Source of the DNA: Intestinimonas butyriciproducens
GTDB lineage: Bacteria; Bacillota; Clostridia; Oscillospirales; Oscillospiraceae
Assembly: GCF_004154955.1 (NCBI RefSeq)
Contig: NZ_CP011524.1
Location: 186,001-250,000 of the forward strand
Direction: 5' to 3'
DNA: 64,000 nucleotides
Shown piece after piece: positions 28,191-36,741 of this stretch. The notes under the pieces were generated by a model. It saw only the letters and a program-made list of their open reading frames with translations. It was not told the origin of the DNA and did not search any database. Position 1 is the stretch's first letter. Every line of letters begins with the position of its first letter. Both the position numbers and the translations under genes were made by a program.

Positions 28191-28507
28191 TACCTTCCTC
28201 TTTCGAATTCTGGTTTGTATGATTGGGTGCTTTCTTTAAAGCATACCAAACATAGAATAAAGGAATGGCATGCGAACAACGGAAAGCACCTTTCCGTCCC
28301 TCAACGGCTGGTTTTTTAGATTAACTTAATGACATTGCCCATTGGGTTCTCCCAGACTTTCCAATGCCGTTACTTTCCCAGTGCTCTGCCCCGGGAAAGC
28401 TTTCGCCCCGCCCTCCGAACGCCTGTCGGCACAGGCTTTTCACGGCCTTTGTACGCACACGTTCCGGCACCCTTCCCGCCGACTAATCGGTGGCCCCTGG
28501 CGCCGCT
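28191..28507. other. Gene-free stretch downstream of gntR
   Basis: Holds the promoter region of the HEAT gene, the right inverted-repeat end at 28321-28349, and about 150 bases of GC-rich sequence with no reading frame I would accept. The latter may be a decayed mobile sequence. Confidence 0.5.
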
Positions 28508-29182
28508 TCAAAAAGAACTGTGCATCATGGTGTTGATGGCCTCCTGATAGGACAGATGAATGTGATCGGAGAGCAACCGGCAGGATTTCTCCAGATCCTG
28601 TTCCAGAATGGCGTTCAGGATATCGATATGTTCCCGGTTGCTGGCCCGATACCGGATGGGGCGCCAGGCGGTGACCCGGATCAGGTTCAGGTAGTCCACC
28701 AGGCTGCGCATCAGGTTGGTGGCATATTGATTTCGAAGCGTGTCCACCAGTTCCAGGTGGAAGCGGTTGTCCAGCTCGATCAGCGGCGCCGCCGTCTCGG
28801 CGGAATTGCCGGCGCTGTCGTCCTCGTGCTGGAGCAGCAGTGCGCGCATATCCATTGCCCACTGAGGGTCCACCATGGTGAAGCACTGGCGGAGGATCGT
28901 GGGCTCCAACAGTGAACGGATCTCAAAAATATCGTGGATGTCCTTGGGGGTGGGGCGGGTGATCTCGATCCCGCGCCTGGGGTGCACCGTAACCAGGTTG
29001 TCCTGCGCCAGCGCCAGAATCGCCTCACGCACCGGTGTGCGGCCCAGGCACAGCATCTCTTGAAGCTGGGACTCGTTGATAAACTGTCCAGGGATCAGCT
29101 CCTTTTGCAGGATCATGGCCTTGATCTGGTCGTATGCGACCTGTGACAGGCTTTCCCGCTTTTGGGCAAGTGCTTTTGCCAT
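28508..29182 (-). CDS. GntR/FCD-family regulator, predicted hexuronate repressor
   Basis: 224 residues from the ATG at 29182 (site GGAGGTG). The N-terminal winged helix (VAYDQIKAMILQKELIPGQ ... LGRTPVREAIL) is followed by an all-helical FCD ligand domain containing the typical acidic/histidine metal sites. FCD regulators of this type (UxuR/ExuR relatives) sense uronates or their keto products. It is divergent from the uxaC operon. Seven TGATATATCA-like sites at its own promoter, uxaB and uxaC predict autoregulation and control of both operons. Confidence 0.85.
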   Translation of the reverse strand: MAKALAQKRESLSQVAYDQIKAMILQKELIPGQFINESQLQEMLCLGRTPVREAILALAQDNLVTVHPRRGIEITRPTPKDIHDIFEIRSLLEPTILRQCFTMVDPQWAMDMRALLLQHEDDSAGNSAETAAPLIELDNRFHLELVDTLRNQYATNLMRSLVDYLNLIRVTAWRPIRYRASNREHIDILNAILEQDLEKSCRLLSDHIHLSYQEAINTMMHSSF

Positions 29183-29197
29183 AAGGCACCTCCACTG

Positions 29198-29240
29198 TAA
29201 TATATCAGATGATTGAAAATAGGTGGTATGTAATATATCA
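29198..29240 (-). promoter_or_regulatory. Two operator sites at the gntR promoter
   Basis: TAATATATCA at 29198-29207 and again at 29231-29240. They are 33 bp apart (three times 11) and lie between the predicted transcription start and the gene. Confidence 0.6.
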
Positions 29241-29251
29241 AGAACACTGTC

Positions 29252-29280
29252 AGTATACCAGCATATGCCAGGGATGTCAA
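29252..29280 (-). promoter_or_regulatory. Promoter of the GntR gene
   Basis: Minus-strand TTGACA (29280-29275), 17-bp spacer, TATACT (29257-29252). Predicted start near 29245. Confidence 0.75.
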
Positions 29281-29375
29281 GGACGGAAACAGGTTCAGGG
29301 ATAGGACTTATGGCGAAAATCAACAGTTCGTTTTCAGAACAGAATATTTTTTTGGCAAAATAGTCTGGTTTTTGC

Positions 29376-29404
29376 TTGACACGGCGGACAAACTATGTTA
29401 TGTT
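29376..29404 (+). promoter_or_regulatory. Promoter of the uxaC operon
   Basis: TTGACA (29376-29381), 17-bp spacer, TATGTT (29399-29404). Confidence 0.65.
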
Positions 29405-29414
29405 TGGCTACAAG

Positions 29415-29446
29415 AGATATATCACAAATATATCATTCATATATGA
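29415..29446 (+). promoter_or_regulatory. Three 11-bp-phased operator sites at uxaC
   Basis: AGATATATCA (29415), AAATATATCA (29426) and TCATATATGA (29437), exactly 11 bp apart, just after the predicted start of transcription. Confidence 0.65.
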
Positions 29447-29498
29447 TGGAACTTTGAACAGAACGGCAAAACCTGTGAACGGGACGGAGGATGGAAGA

Positions 29499-30925
29499 AT
29501 GAGACCATTCCTTGACGAGGATTTTCTGCTGGATACACAGACGGCCAGGGCGCTTTACCACGGCGTGGCGGAGGGGATGCCCATTTTGGACTACCACTGC
29601 CATGTCAGTCCGCGGGAGATTGCGGAAGACCGGGTCTTCCGCAACCTGACCCAGCTGTGGCTGGAGGGGGACCACTACAAATGGCGGCTGATGCGCGCCA
29701 ACGGTGTGTCGGAGCGGCTCATCACCGGGTCTGCGCCAGACGAGGAAAAATTCCAGGCTTGGGCCGCCACCTTAGAGCGGTCGGCGGGCAATCCCCTCTA
29801 TCACTGGAGCCATTTGGAGCTCAAGCGATATTTCGGCTATGACGGGCACCTCACCGGAGCCAACGCCAAAGAGGTCTGGGACCACTGTCAGGCGGTCATC
29901 GGAGAGGGGATGCACGTGCGGGACATCCTGAAAAAGTCCAACGTGACCCTGATCTGTACCACCGACGACCCGGCGGACACGCTGGAATGGCATGAGAGGC
30001 TCTCCGACGACCCGACGCTGGAGACAAAGGTCCTCCCGGCATTCCGACCGGACAGGGCGGTGAACCTGGAGAAGGAGGACTTCCCCGAATACATAAAGCG
30101 GCTCTCCGCCTCCGCGGGAATGGAGATCGGCGGCTGGCAGAGCCTTCTGGACGCCCTGGAGCAGCGGCTGAACTTCTTTGACGCCCACGGCTGCGCGCTG
30201 GCCGACCACGGGCTGGACAATATCTGCTTCCGCCCCGCCGGGGAGGCAGAGTTGGACGGGATCTTGAAAAAGCGCCTGGCGGGAGAGGGTGTGACGGAGG
30301 AGGAACTGTGGCAGTATAAAACGGCCCTGCTCCTGTTCTTTGGCCGGGGCTATGCCAAGCGGGGCTGGGCGATGCAGATGCACTTTGCCGCCCAGCGCAA
30401 CAACAATTCCCGCATGTACCGCCTGCTGGGACCGGACACCGGATATGACAGCATCGGACCGGCGGTGCACCTGCCGGATCTGGCCGCCTTCCTGAACGCG
30501 CTGGACGAGAACGGAGAACTGCCGCGGACCATCCTTTACTCCCTGGAGCCCGGCGACAATGCGGGCCTTGTGACCCTGATGGGCTGCTACCAGGGGGAGG
30601 GCGTGCGGGGCAAGCTCCAGCACGGTTCGGCCTGGTGGTTCAATGACTGCAAGGAGGGCATGGAAGCCCAGCTCAAAAATCTGGCCGCCGGCGGCGTCCT
30701 GGGCAACTTCATCGGGATGCTCACCGACTCCCGCAGCTTCCTGTCCTATACCCGGCACGAGTACTTCCGCCGCATCCTGTGCGCTCTGCTGGGACGCTGG
30801 GTGGAAGAAGGGCAGTTTCCGGACGACAGGCAGGCGCTGGAGCGCCTGGTGGCCGACATCTCCTACCGCAACAGCGTTGCCTACTTCGGCTTCGGCCGCT
30901 ATCACTTACGGGGGGCAGAAACGTT

Positions 30926-30929
<4 letters not shown>
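29499..30929 (+). CDS. uxaC: Glucuronate/galacturonate isomerase
   Basis: 476 residues from the ATG at 29499 (GGAGG upstream); the frame is open further back through the operator region but that part is not protein-like. It isomerises D-glucuronate to D-fructuronate and D-galacturonate to D-tagaturonate. [20 protein letters not shown] is the standard opening, the metal motif DYHCHVSP has H33 and H35, and [30 protein letters not shown] and the arginine-rich EYFRRILC end are typical. The TGA stop overlaps the ATG of the ABC ATPase by ATGA, so the two are tightly coupled. Confidence 0.95.
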
Positions 30930-31657
<728 letters not shown>

Positions 31658-31699
31658 TCTAAATCAACCACAGAAAATTTAGCTAGGAGGAACGAACTT

Positions 31700-32452
31700 A
31701 TGTCTCTCATTCAGGTAGCCCGGTACAGCGACGTCAAGTACGATTTCAAGGACGGCTATGCCTGCGTGCCCGTGCTGGAGGAGGCCTTTGATCAGGCCCG
31801 CTTCGCCCACTGTGCGCTCCAGCCCGGCCACTCCATTACCCCCGACGTATACTCCGTCACCGAGCACAATCAGCTCTTCATCTTCACCAAGGGCAAGGGC
31901 TATGTCACCACGCCCCGCGAGGCCTGGAACGTGACCGAGCCCGGCGTGTTCGTCCCCGAGTTCGACACCGAACGCTTCACCATCACCTGCTCCGCCGACA
32001 GCAAGCAGCCCCTGGAATTCCTGCACATCATTACCGAGCTCAACGGGTATGACAAGACCTGCCTGGTGGAGTCCCGCATGGTGCTGCCCCGGTTCCGCAC
32101 CATCAGCCAGGGCTGGACCTACGACGAGGATTTCAAGGATAACTCCGTCACCACCTCCATGATGCTGCTGGAGCACCGCAATCTGGGCCGCCTGTCCATG
32201 GGCTGCGTCAAGGGCTGCGGCCCCATCGAGATCGGTCAGCATATCCACAACGAGCTGGCCCAGTGGTACTTCCCCCTGCCCGGCTCGGAGTTCATTTATA
32301 CCGCCGGCGGCGAGGAAGTGCACATGACCGGCGGCGACCTGTCCTTCACTCCCACCGGCTTCTGGCACGGCAGCAAGGTCGAGGCCGGCAAGAAGTGCGA
32401 CTACATCTGGTTCGAGATGTGCATCGACGGGTATCCCGGAGAGATCAAATAA
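31700..32452 (+). CDS. Bicupin protein, copy 1 (altered metal site)
   Basis: 250 residues after TAGGAGGAACG. Two cupin-like beta barrels: an N-terminal one (about 35-115, EHNQLFIFTKGKGYV) and a C-terminal one (about 155-245, GQHIHNELAQWYFPLPG ... GGDLSFTPTGFWHG). In the C-terminal barrel H181, H183 and H223 remain, but the glutamate expected in the first cupin motif is A187. It is a clear paralogue of the next gene, sharing EHRNLGRLSMG and the ending GYPGEIK. Cupins such as KdgF and KduI act on uronate-derived sugars, but this protein does not match either closely. Function not assigned. Confidence 0.75.
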   Translation: MSLIQVARYSDVKYDFKDGYACVPVLEEAFDQARFAHCALQPGHSITPDVYSVTEHNQLFIFTKGKGYVTTPREAWNVTEPGVFVPEFDTERFTITCSADSKQPLEFLHIITELNGYDKTCLVESRMVLPRFRTISQGWTYDEDFKDNSVTTSMMLLEHRNLGRLSMGCVKGCGPIEIGQHIHNELAQWYFPLPGSEFIYTAGGEEVHMTGGDLSFTPTGFWHGSKVEAGKKCDYIWFEMCIDGYPGEIK

Positions 32453-32519
32453 GGTCCACCGAAAGGGACGCCTACCTGATCGTTCATACACAACAATTCA
32501 CTGTAAAGGGGAATTTACC

Positions 32520-33269
32520 ATGGCTCTGGTCAAGATTTCAAGAGGTACTGATATCCAGCACAAGTATACCAACGGTGTGTCCCGCGTGAGCGTCCTGGAG
32601 GGCGCCTACAAGGACGCCACCGTGGAGCGAGTGTCCCTCCAGCCCGGCGCGGACTTCACCCCGGAGACCTATACCCGGGAGCAGCACAATCAGGTCTTCC
32701 TGGTGACCGCGGGCAAGGGCTACATCGTCACCCCCCGCCGCGTGTTCAACATCAAGGAGGTCTCCGTGTTTGTGCCCGACTTTGATAAGGAGACCTTCAC
32801 CTTCCACTGCGCTGCCGACGCCAAGGAGACGATGGAGATCGTCCACTTCGTCACCGAGCTCAACGACTACGACAAGACCTGCCTCCGTGAGGCGCATATG
32901 AGCCTGCCCCGTTTCCGCGGCGTGTCCGAGGCGTGGCATTATAAGGAGGACTTCACCGGCGCCGACATCCAGCAGATGATGATGCTGGAGCACCGCAACC
33001 TGGGCCGCCTGTCCATGGGCGCCAACTTCGGCACCGGCCCCAACTACATCGGCCAGCACATCCACAACGAGCTGGAGCAGTGGTACATTATGCTGCCCGG
33101 AGCCTCCTTCACCTACACCGCCGAGGAGGAAAAGATCCACGTCCAGGGCGGCGACATCACCTATACCCCCCACGGCTCCCACCACGGCAGCGAGTGCGCC
33201 GACGGCGAGAAGTTTGCCTATGTGTGGTTCGAGCTGTGCGAGAACGGCTACCCCGGCGAGATCAAGTAA
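32520..33269 (+). CDS. Bicupin protein, copy 2 (intact metal site)
   Basis: 249 residues after AAAGGGG. Same two-barrel layout as the preceding gene, 67 bp away. The C-terminal barrel keeps a full cupin metal set: H180, H182, E186 and H222 (GQHIHNELEQWY ... THGSHHGSE-like). The tandem duplication with metal-site loss in only one copy suggests a catalytic and a structural or regulatory partner, possibly a heteromer. The operon context points to a uronate or a derivative as ligand. No known enzyme family could be named with confidence. Confidence 0.75.
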   Translation: MALVKISRGTDIQHKYTNGVSRVSVLEGAYKDATVERVSLQPGADFTPETYTREQHNQVFLVTAGKGYIVTPRRVFNIKEVSVFVPDFDKETFTFHCAADAKETMEIVHFVTELNDYDKTCLREAHMSLPRFRGVSEAWHYKEDFTGADIQQMMMLEHRNLGRLSMGANFGTGPNYIGQHIHNELEQWYIMLPGASFTYTAEEEKIHVQGGDITYTPHGSHHGSECADGEKFAYVWFELCENGYPGEIK

Positions 33270-33272
33270 GAA

Positions 33273-34109
33273 ATGGCGGTCAGCACACGGCTGCTGGGCT
33301 CCAACGGCCAGTACAGCCGCTACCCTCTGGCATTCTTCCTGGACGAGATGAGGCGGCTGGGGCTGCGCAGTCTGGACTTTGTTCCACAGGTCCCCCATTT
33401 CTTCTGCGGATACCGGGACCATGACGACCCCGCGGGACTGAAGACGGCGCTGGCGCGGGCAGGGCTTCGCGTGGCGGTCCTGACGCCGCCGTCCTACCGC
33501 TGTTCCATCACCGCTCCGGCCGGGGAACAGCGGGCGGCCACCCTGGGCTATTACAAAAGCTGCATCCAACTGGCCGCCGAACTGGGGTGCGACCGGCTGG
33601 TGCTGGACGCGGCCGGCGCCTGCTGGGACCTGAAGGTCGAACAGCTCCGGGAGCACGCCGCCGACACCCTCTGCATCCTGTGTGATGCGGCGGAGGCCGC
33701 GGGTGTTGGCCTGCTGCTGGCCCCGGCCATGGGGGCGGAGACCCCTCTCATCGCCGAGGCCCCCGTCCTCAACACTGCGCGGGAGCTGGAGGCCATGCTC
33801 CACCGGCTCCGCCGTCCCGGCTTGGGCGTGTGTCTGGATACCAATGTCATGAGCGCCTGCGGCGATACCATTCCGGACTGGTTCGACCGGCTGGGGGACC
33901 GGACGGGGCTGGTGCGGCTGTGCGACGGCAATTACCACGGCTGGCGGGCTTGGGGCGAAGGGGTACTTCCCATGGAGCGGTACCTGTGCCAGCTGAATGA
34001 GGTGGGCTATGGGGGGGAGATTTCCCTGCGCCTGCCCGGTGAGCGGTATTTGGAGCGGCCCTCTTATCCGGACGAGCGGGCCCTGGCGGCCCTGTGTGGG
34101 GAGGTGTAG
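33273..34109 (+). CDS. TIM-barrel xylose isomerase-like protein, copy 1
   Basis: 278 residues, ATG 3 bases after the bicupin stop; its ribosome binding site is weak, so coupling is likely. AP-endonuclease-2/sugar isomerase fold: alternating strands and helices with LVLDAAGACW, VGLLLAPAMG, LGVCLDTNVMSACGD and LVRLCDGN. The usual metal ligands (Glu, Asp, His, Glu) are only partly recognisable: VCLDTN supplies an Asp, but the Glu expected in strand 5 appears as Ala in LLLAPA. It may be a diverged epimerase. Next to a better-conserved paralogue. Confidence 0.68.
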   Translation: MAVSTRLLGSNGQYSRYPLAFFLDEMRRLGLRSLDFVPQVPHFFCGYRDHDDPAGLKTALARAGLRVAVLTPPSYRCSITAPAGEQRAATLGYYKSCIQLAAELGCDRLVLDAAGACWDLKVEQLREHAADTLCILCDAAEAAGVGLLLAPAMGAETPLIAEAPVLNTARELEAMLHRLRRPGLGVCLDTNVMSACGDTIPDWFDRLGDRTGLVRLCDGNYHGWRAWGEGVLPMERYLCQLNEVGYGGEISLRLPGERYLERPSYPDERALAALCGEV

Positions 34110-34111
34110 CC

Positions 34112-34948
34112 ATGGCGGGCATCAAACGAGGACAACTGGTCAACATGAACCAGCATTACCGCCGCTTCTCTCTGGACTACTTTCTGGACTGCCAGCAGCG
34201 CCTGGGCGTAGAGCAGATCGAGCTCTGGTGCGGCGCGGCCCACTTCTGGCTGGATCATGAGGGACTCGGCGATGTCAATGCGCTCCGGGGCAAGCTCTCC
34301 GCGCACAATGTCCGGGTGGTGTCCGTCACGGCGCCCAGTATAGCCTATCAATATCAGTATGCCTCCCAGGAGCCGGAACTTCTGGAGCGGTCCTTCCGGT
34401 ACTTCTCCAACGCCATCCATCTGGCGGCCGAGCTGGGCGCGGACCGGGTCGTGGTCAACTCCGGCTGGGGTTACTGCGGGGAGGATGAGGCCGCCATGTG
34501 GGGCCGATGCCGGGATCACTTGGGCCGGCTGTGCCTGGCGGCCGGGCGGGAGGGTATCCTGCTGGTGATGGAGTCCCTCCGCCAGGACGAGAGCAATCTG
34601 GTCTACAGTCTGGAGCGGGCCCGCCGCATGTATGAGGAGATCCACCATCCCAATCTGAAAATGATGGTGGACAACATTGCCACCGGCGCGGCGGGGGAGA
34701 CCCTGGAGGACTGGTTTCAGGCATTTGGGGACGATCTGATCCACATGCACTTCCTGGACGGCGACCCCTGGCTCCACAATGTGTGGGGTGACGGAAACAC
34801 CGCCCTGGCACGGCAGATCCAGACCCTGAACGACCACCATTTCACCGGATATCTGGTGCAGGAGGTGGCGGACGAGCACTATTTTACCGACCCCTATGCC
34901 GCGGACCGGAGAAACTTTCGGGTCCTGGAGCGGTTCCTCCAGGACTAG
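34112..34948 (+). CDS. TIM-barrel sugar isomerase/epimerase-like protein, copy 2
   Basis: 278 residues from the ATG at 34112 (GGGGAGGTG upstream). This copy keeps the typical metal-site segments: ILLVMESL (Glu in strand 5), KMMVDNIA (Asp in strand 6), DLIHMHFLDG (His) and GYLVQEVAD (Glu). It should interconvert keto-sugars or keto-uronates, as tagatose/psicose epimerase relatives do. The pairing with a partly degenerate copy parallels the two bicupins upstream. A uronate epimerase role is an inference from the operon. Confidence 0.75.
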   Translation: MAGIKRGQLVNMNQHYRRFSLDYFLDCQQRLGVEQIELWCGAAHFWLDHEGLGDVNALRGKLSAHNVRVVSVTAPSIAYQYQYASQEPELLERSFRYFSNAIHLAAELGADRVVVNSGWGYCGEDEAAMWGRCRDHLGRLCLAAGREGILLVMESLRQDESNLVYSLERARRMYEEIHHPNLKMMVDNIATGAAGETLEDWFQAFGDDLIHMHFLDGDPWLHNVWGDGNTALARQIQTLNDHHFTGYLVQEVADEHYFTDPYAADRRNFRVLERFLQD

Positions 34949-35013
34949 GGCCTGTTTGAAAACGGGCGGCACACCCCAACGCCGGGCCTGCCCCCATGGT
35001 TCCAACAGGCCCT
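34947..35013 (+). repeat. Inverted repeat between the TIM barrel and binding-protein genes
   Basis: AGGGCCTGTT (34947-34956) pairs with AACAGGCCCT (35004-35013). It begins at the stop codon of the TIM-barrel gene and probably protects or punctuates the mRNA. Confidence 0.5.
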
Positions 35014-35083
35014 GGAGATCCGTATTTCTCAGCGCGGCGCGCTGAAAAATAAATTATAATGAAAAGGAAAAGGTGAAGCAGTC

Positions 35084-35977
35084 ATGAAAGCAAAGAAGAT
35101 CCTTACCGGCGCCCTGTCTCTTGCGATGATCGTCTCTCTGGCCGCCTGCGGCGGCGGCAGCAGCGCCACGCCCACGCCCGGGACCGAGGCGCCCGAGACC
35201 ACTACGCCCGTCACGGCCGCTCCCGAGGGAGACGGCTCCCTCCAGCGCGTGCTGGACGCGGGCAAGCTGTCCATCGGCGCCGAAGGCAACTGGATCCCCT
35301 ACGTGTACAACGAGGACGGCACCGGAGAGCTCACCGGCTTCGAGGTGGAGATCGCCAAGGAGATCGCCTCCCGCCTGGGCGTGGAGGCCGAGTTCCAGAT
35401 CTCCGACAGTTGGGACCCCGTCCTGGCCGGCCTGGATGCAGCCCGCTATGACATCGTGATCTGCGGCGTGAACCCCAACCCCGAGCGCCAGGAGAAATAC
35501 GCCGTCACCGCCTCCTACGCGGAGAACCCCTACTGCCTGGTGGTCAACGGCGACAACGATGAGATCACCTCCTTTGAGGACCTCGACGGCAAGCTGTGCA
35601 TCAACTCTCCCTCCTCCGCCGCGGGCAAGATCGCCCAGAGCTTCGGCGCCACCACTGCCGACGGTGATCTGACCGCCGCAATGGAGCAGCTGAACACCGG
35701 TCGCGCCGACGGCACCATCAACAACGTGGCCGCCGTGGACGAGTATATGAAGAACCGTCCCGAGGTCAACGTGAAGATCGCCGCGATCTATGAGCCCGCC
35801 GAAGGCGAGGAGTACATGATCGAGTCCGCCGGTATGCTCCGCAAAGAGGATCAGGAACTGTGCGACAAGATCTCCGAGATCATCCAGGAGATGATCGACG
35901 ACGGCACCTGCTATGACCTGACCGTGAAGTACTTTGGCCAGACCGTGGCCGACAGCACCAGCATCTACAAGAAGTAA
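35084..35977 (+). CDS. PAAT-family ABC binding lipoprotein
   Basis: 297 residues after AAAAGGTGA. Lipobox SLAAC at about residues 17-21, a Thr/Pro linker, then an SBP_bac_3 domain: LSIGAEGNWIPYVYNEDG, GFEVEIAKEIA, RYDIVICGVNPNPERQEKYAV and INNVAAVDEYM. The arginine that grips a ligand carboxylate in amino acid binders (ERQ) and the later Asp are kept, which would suit either an amino acid or a carboxylated sugar such as a uronate. A TATAAT at 35055 might allow an extra internal start. It works with the permease at 36049 and the ATPase at 30926. Confidence 0.88.
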   Translation: MKAKKILTGALSLAMIVSLAACGGGSSATPTPGTEAPETTTPVTAAPEGDGSLQRVLDAGKLSIGAEGNWIPYVYNEDGTGELTGFEVEIAKEIASRLGVEAEFQISDSWDPVLAGLDAARYDIVICGVNPNPERQEKYAVTASYAENPYCLVVNGDNDEITSFEDLDGKLCINSPSSAAGKIAQSFGATTADGDLTAAMEQLNTGRADGTINNVAAVDEYMKNRPEVNVKIAAIYEPAEGEEYMIESAGMLRKEDQELCDKISEIIQEMIDDGTCYDLTVKYFGQTVADSTSIYKK

Positions 35978-35991
35978 GTCAAGCATTGACC

Positions 35992-36017
35992 GGGGCGCCG
36001 CCCTTGGGCGGCGCCCC
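35992..36017 (+). terminator. Hairpin/attenuator between binding protein and permease
   Basis: 12-bp perfect GC-rich stem with a TT loop, followed by CTTTTCTC. It is likely to limit permease and downstream expression relative to the binding protein. Confidence 0.7.
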
Positions 36018-36048
36018 CTTTTCTCGAAAAACAAGGAGGCGGGCTGCC

Positions 36049-36720
36049 ATGGAAAACATTCAATTGCTGGTCGATTCCTTCTGGCCCATGTTCAAAGCGG
36101 GCCTGTTGATCTCTGTCCCGCTGATGCTGGTCTCGTTTGTCGTGGGCCTGGTATTGGCATTCGTCCTGGCGCTGATGCGCATGTCCAAGATCGCACCCTT
36201 CAAGGCAATCGCCTGGTTTGTGGTTTGGGTGATCCGCGGCACCCCCCTGCTGGTCCAGATTTATGTGATCTATTTTGGACTGCCCTCTGTGGGGCTTGTG
36301 CTGGACCCCATCCCATCCGCTATCCTGGCGCTGGTCATCAGCCAGGGCGCCTACAATTCCGAAGTCATCCGCGCCGCCCTGGGCTCCATCCCCAAAGGAC
36401 AGTTTGAGGCATGCAGGGCCCTGGGACTGAACAAGCTCCAGACAATGGCCCAGGTGGTCATCCCGCAGGCGGCCCTGGTGGCCGTACCATCTCTCGGCAA
36501 CTCCTTCATCAGCCTGCTGAAGGACACCTCCCTGGTCTCCTCCATCACGGTGGCGGAGATCCTCATGACGGCCAAGTCCATCATCGCCGTCAAATTCCAG
36601 CCCCTGCTGCTCTACTGCGAGGCCGCTCTTGTCTACCTGATTTTCAGCACCGTGCTCACTCAGCTCCAGGGAATGCTGGAAAAGAAGCTGGGCAAGCATC
36701 TGGTGGACACCAGAGTCTGA
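36049..36720 (+). CDS. PAAT-family ABC permease
   Basis: 223 residues from the ATG at 36049 (AAGGAGG). About five membrane helices; the family signature loop is GQFEACRALGLNKLQTMAQVVIPQA (EAA loop), and IRGTPLLVQIYVIYFGLP is the HisMQ signature. A single permease gene suggests a homodimer. It is encoded between the binding protein and uxuB inside the hexuronate operon. Confidence 0.92.
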   Translation: MENIQLLVDSFWPMFKAGLLISVPLMLVSFVVGLVLAFVLALMRMSKIAPFKAIAWFVVWVIRGTPLLVQIYVIYFGLPSVGLVLDPIPSAILALVISQGAYNSEVIRAALGSIPKGQFEACRALGLNKLQTMAQVVIPQAALVAVPSLGNSFISLLKDTSLVSSITVAEILMTAKSIIAVKFQPLLLYCEAALVYLIFSTVLTQLQGMLEKKLGKHLVDTRV

Positions 36721-36741
36721 CGGAAAGGGTAACGATCTGCT

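Larger units (their letters stand above)
27581..28349. mobile_element. Possible MITE-like cassette carrying a HEAT-repeat gene
   Basis: The outer ends are imperfect inverted repeats of about 30 bp: 27581-27610 and 28321-28349. Their inner 16 bases (27595-27610 and 28321-28336) are perfectly complementary. The enclosed DNA is AT-rich compared with uxaA and the GntR gene and contains one gene on the minus strand. There is no transposase and no clear target duplication. It interrupts an otherwise uniform hexuronate locus. Confidence 0.45.

Noticed and set aside
29376-29498. 41-codon extension of uxaC
   Set aside because: It would translate the promoter and operator region. The ATG at 29499 has GGAGG upstream and the conserved MRPF start.
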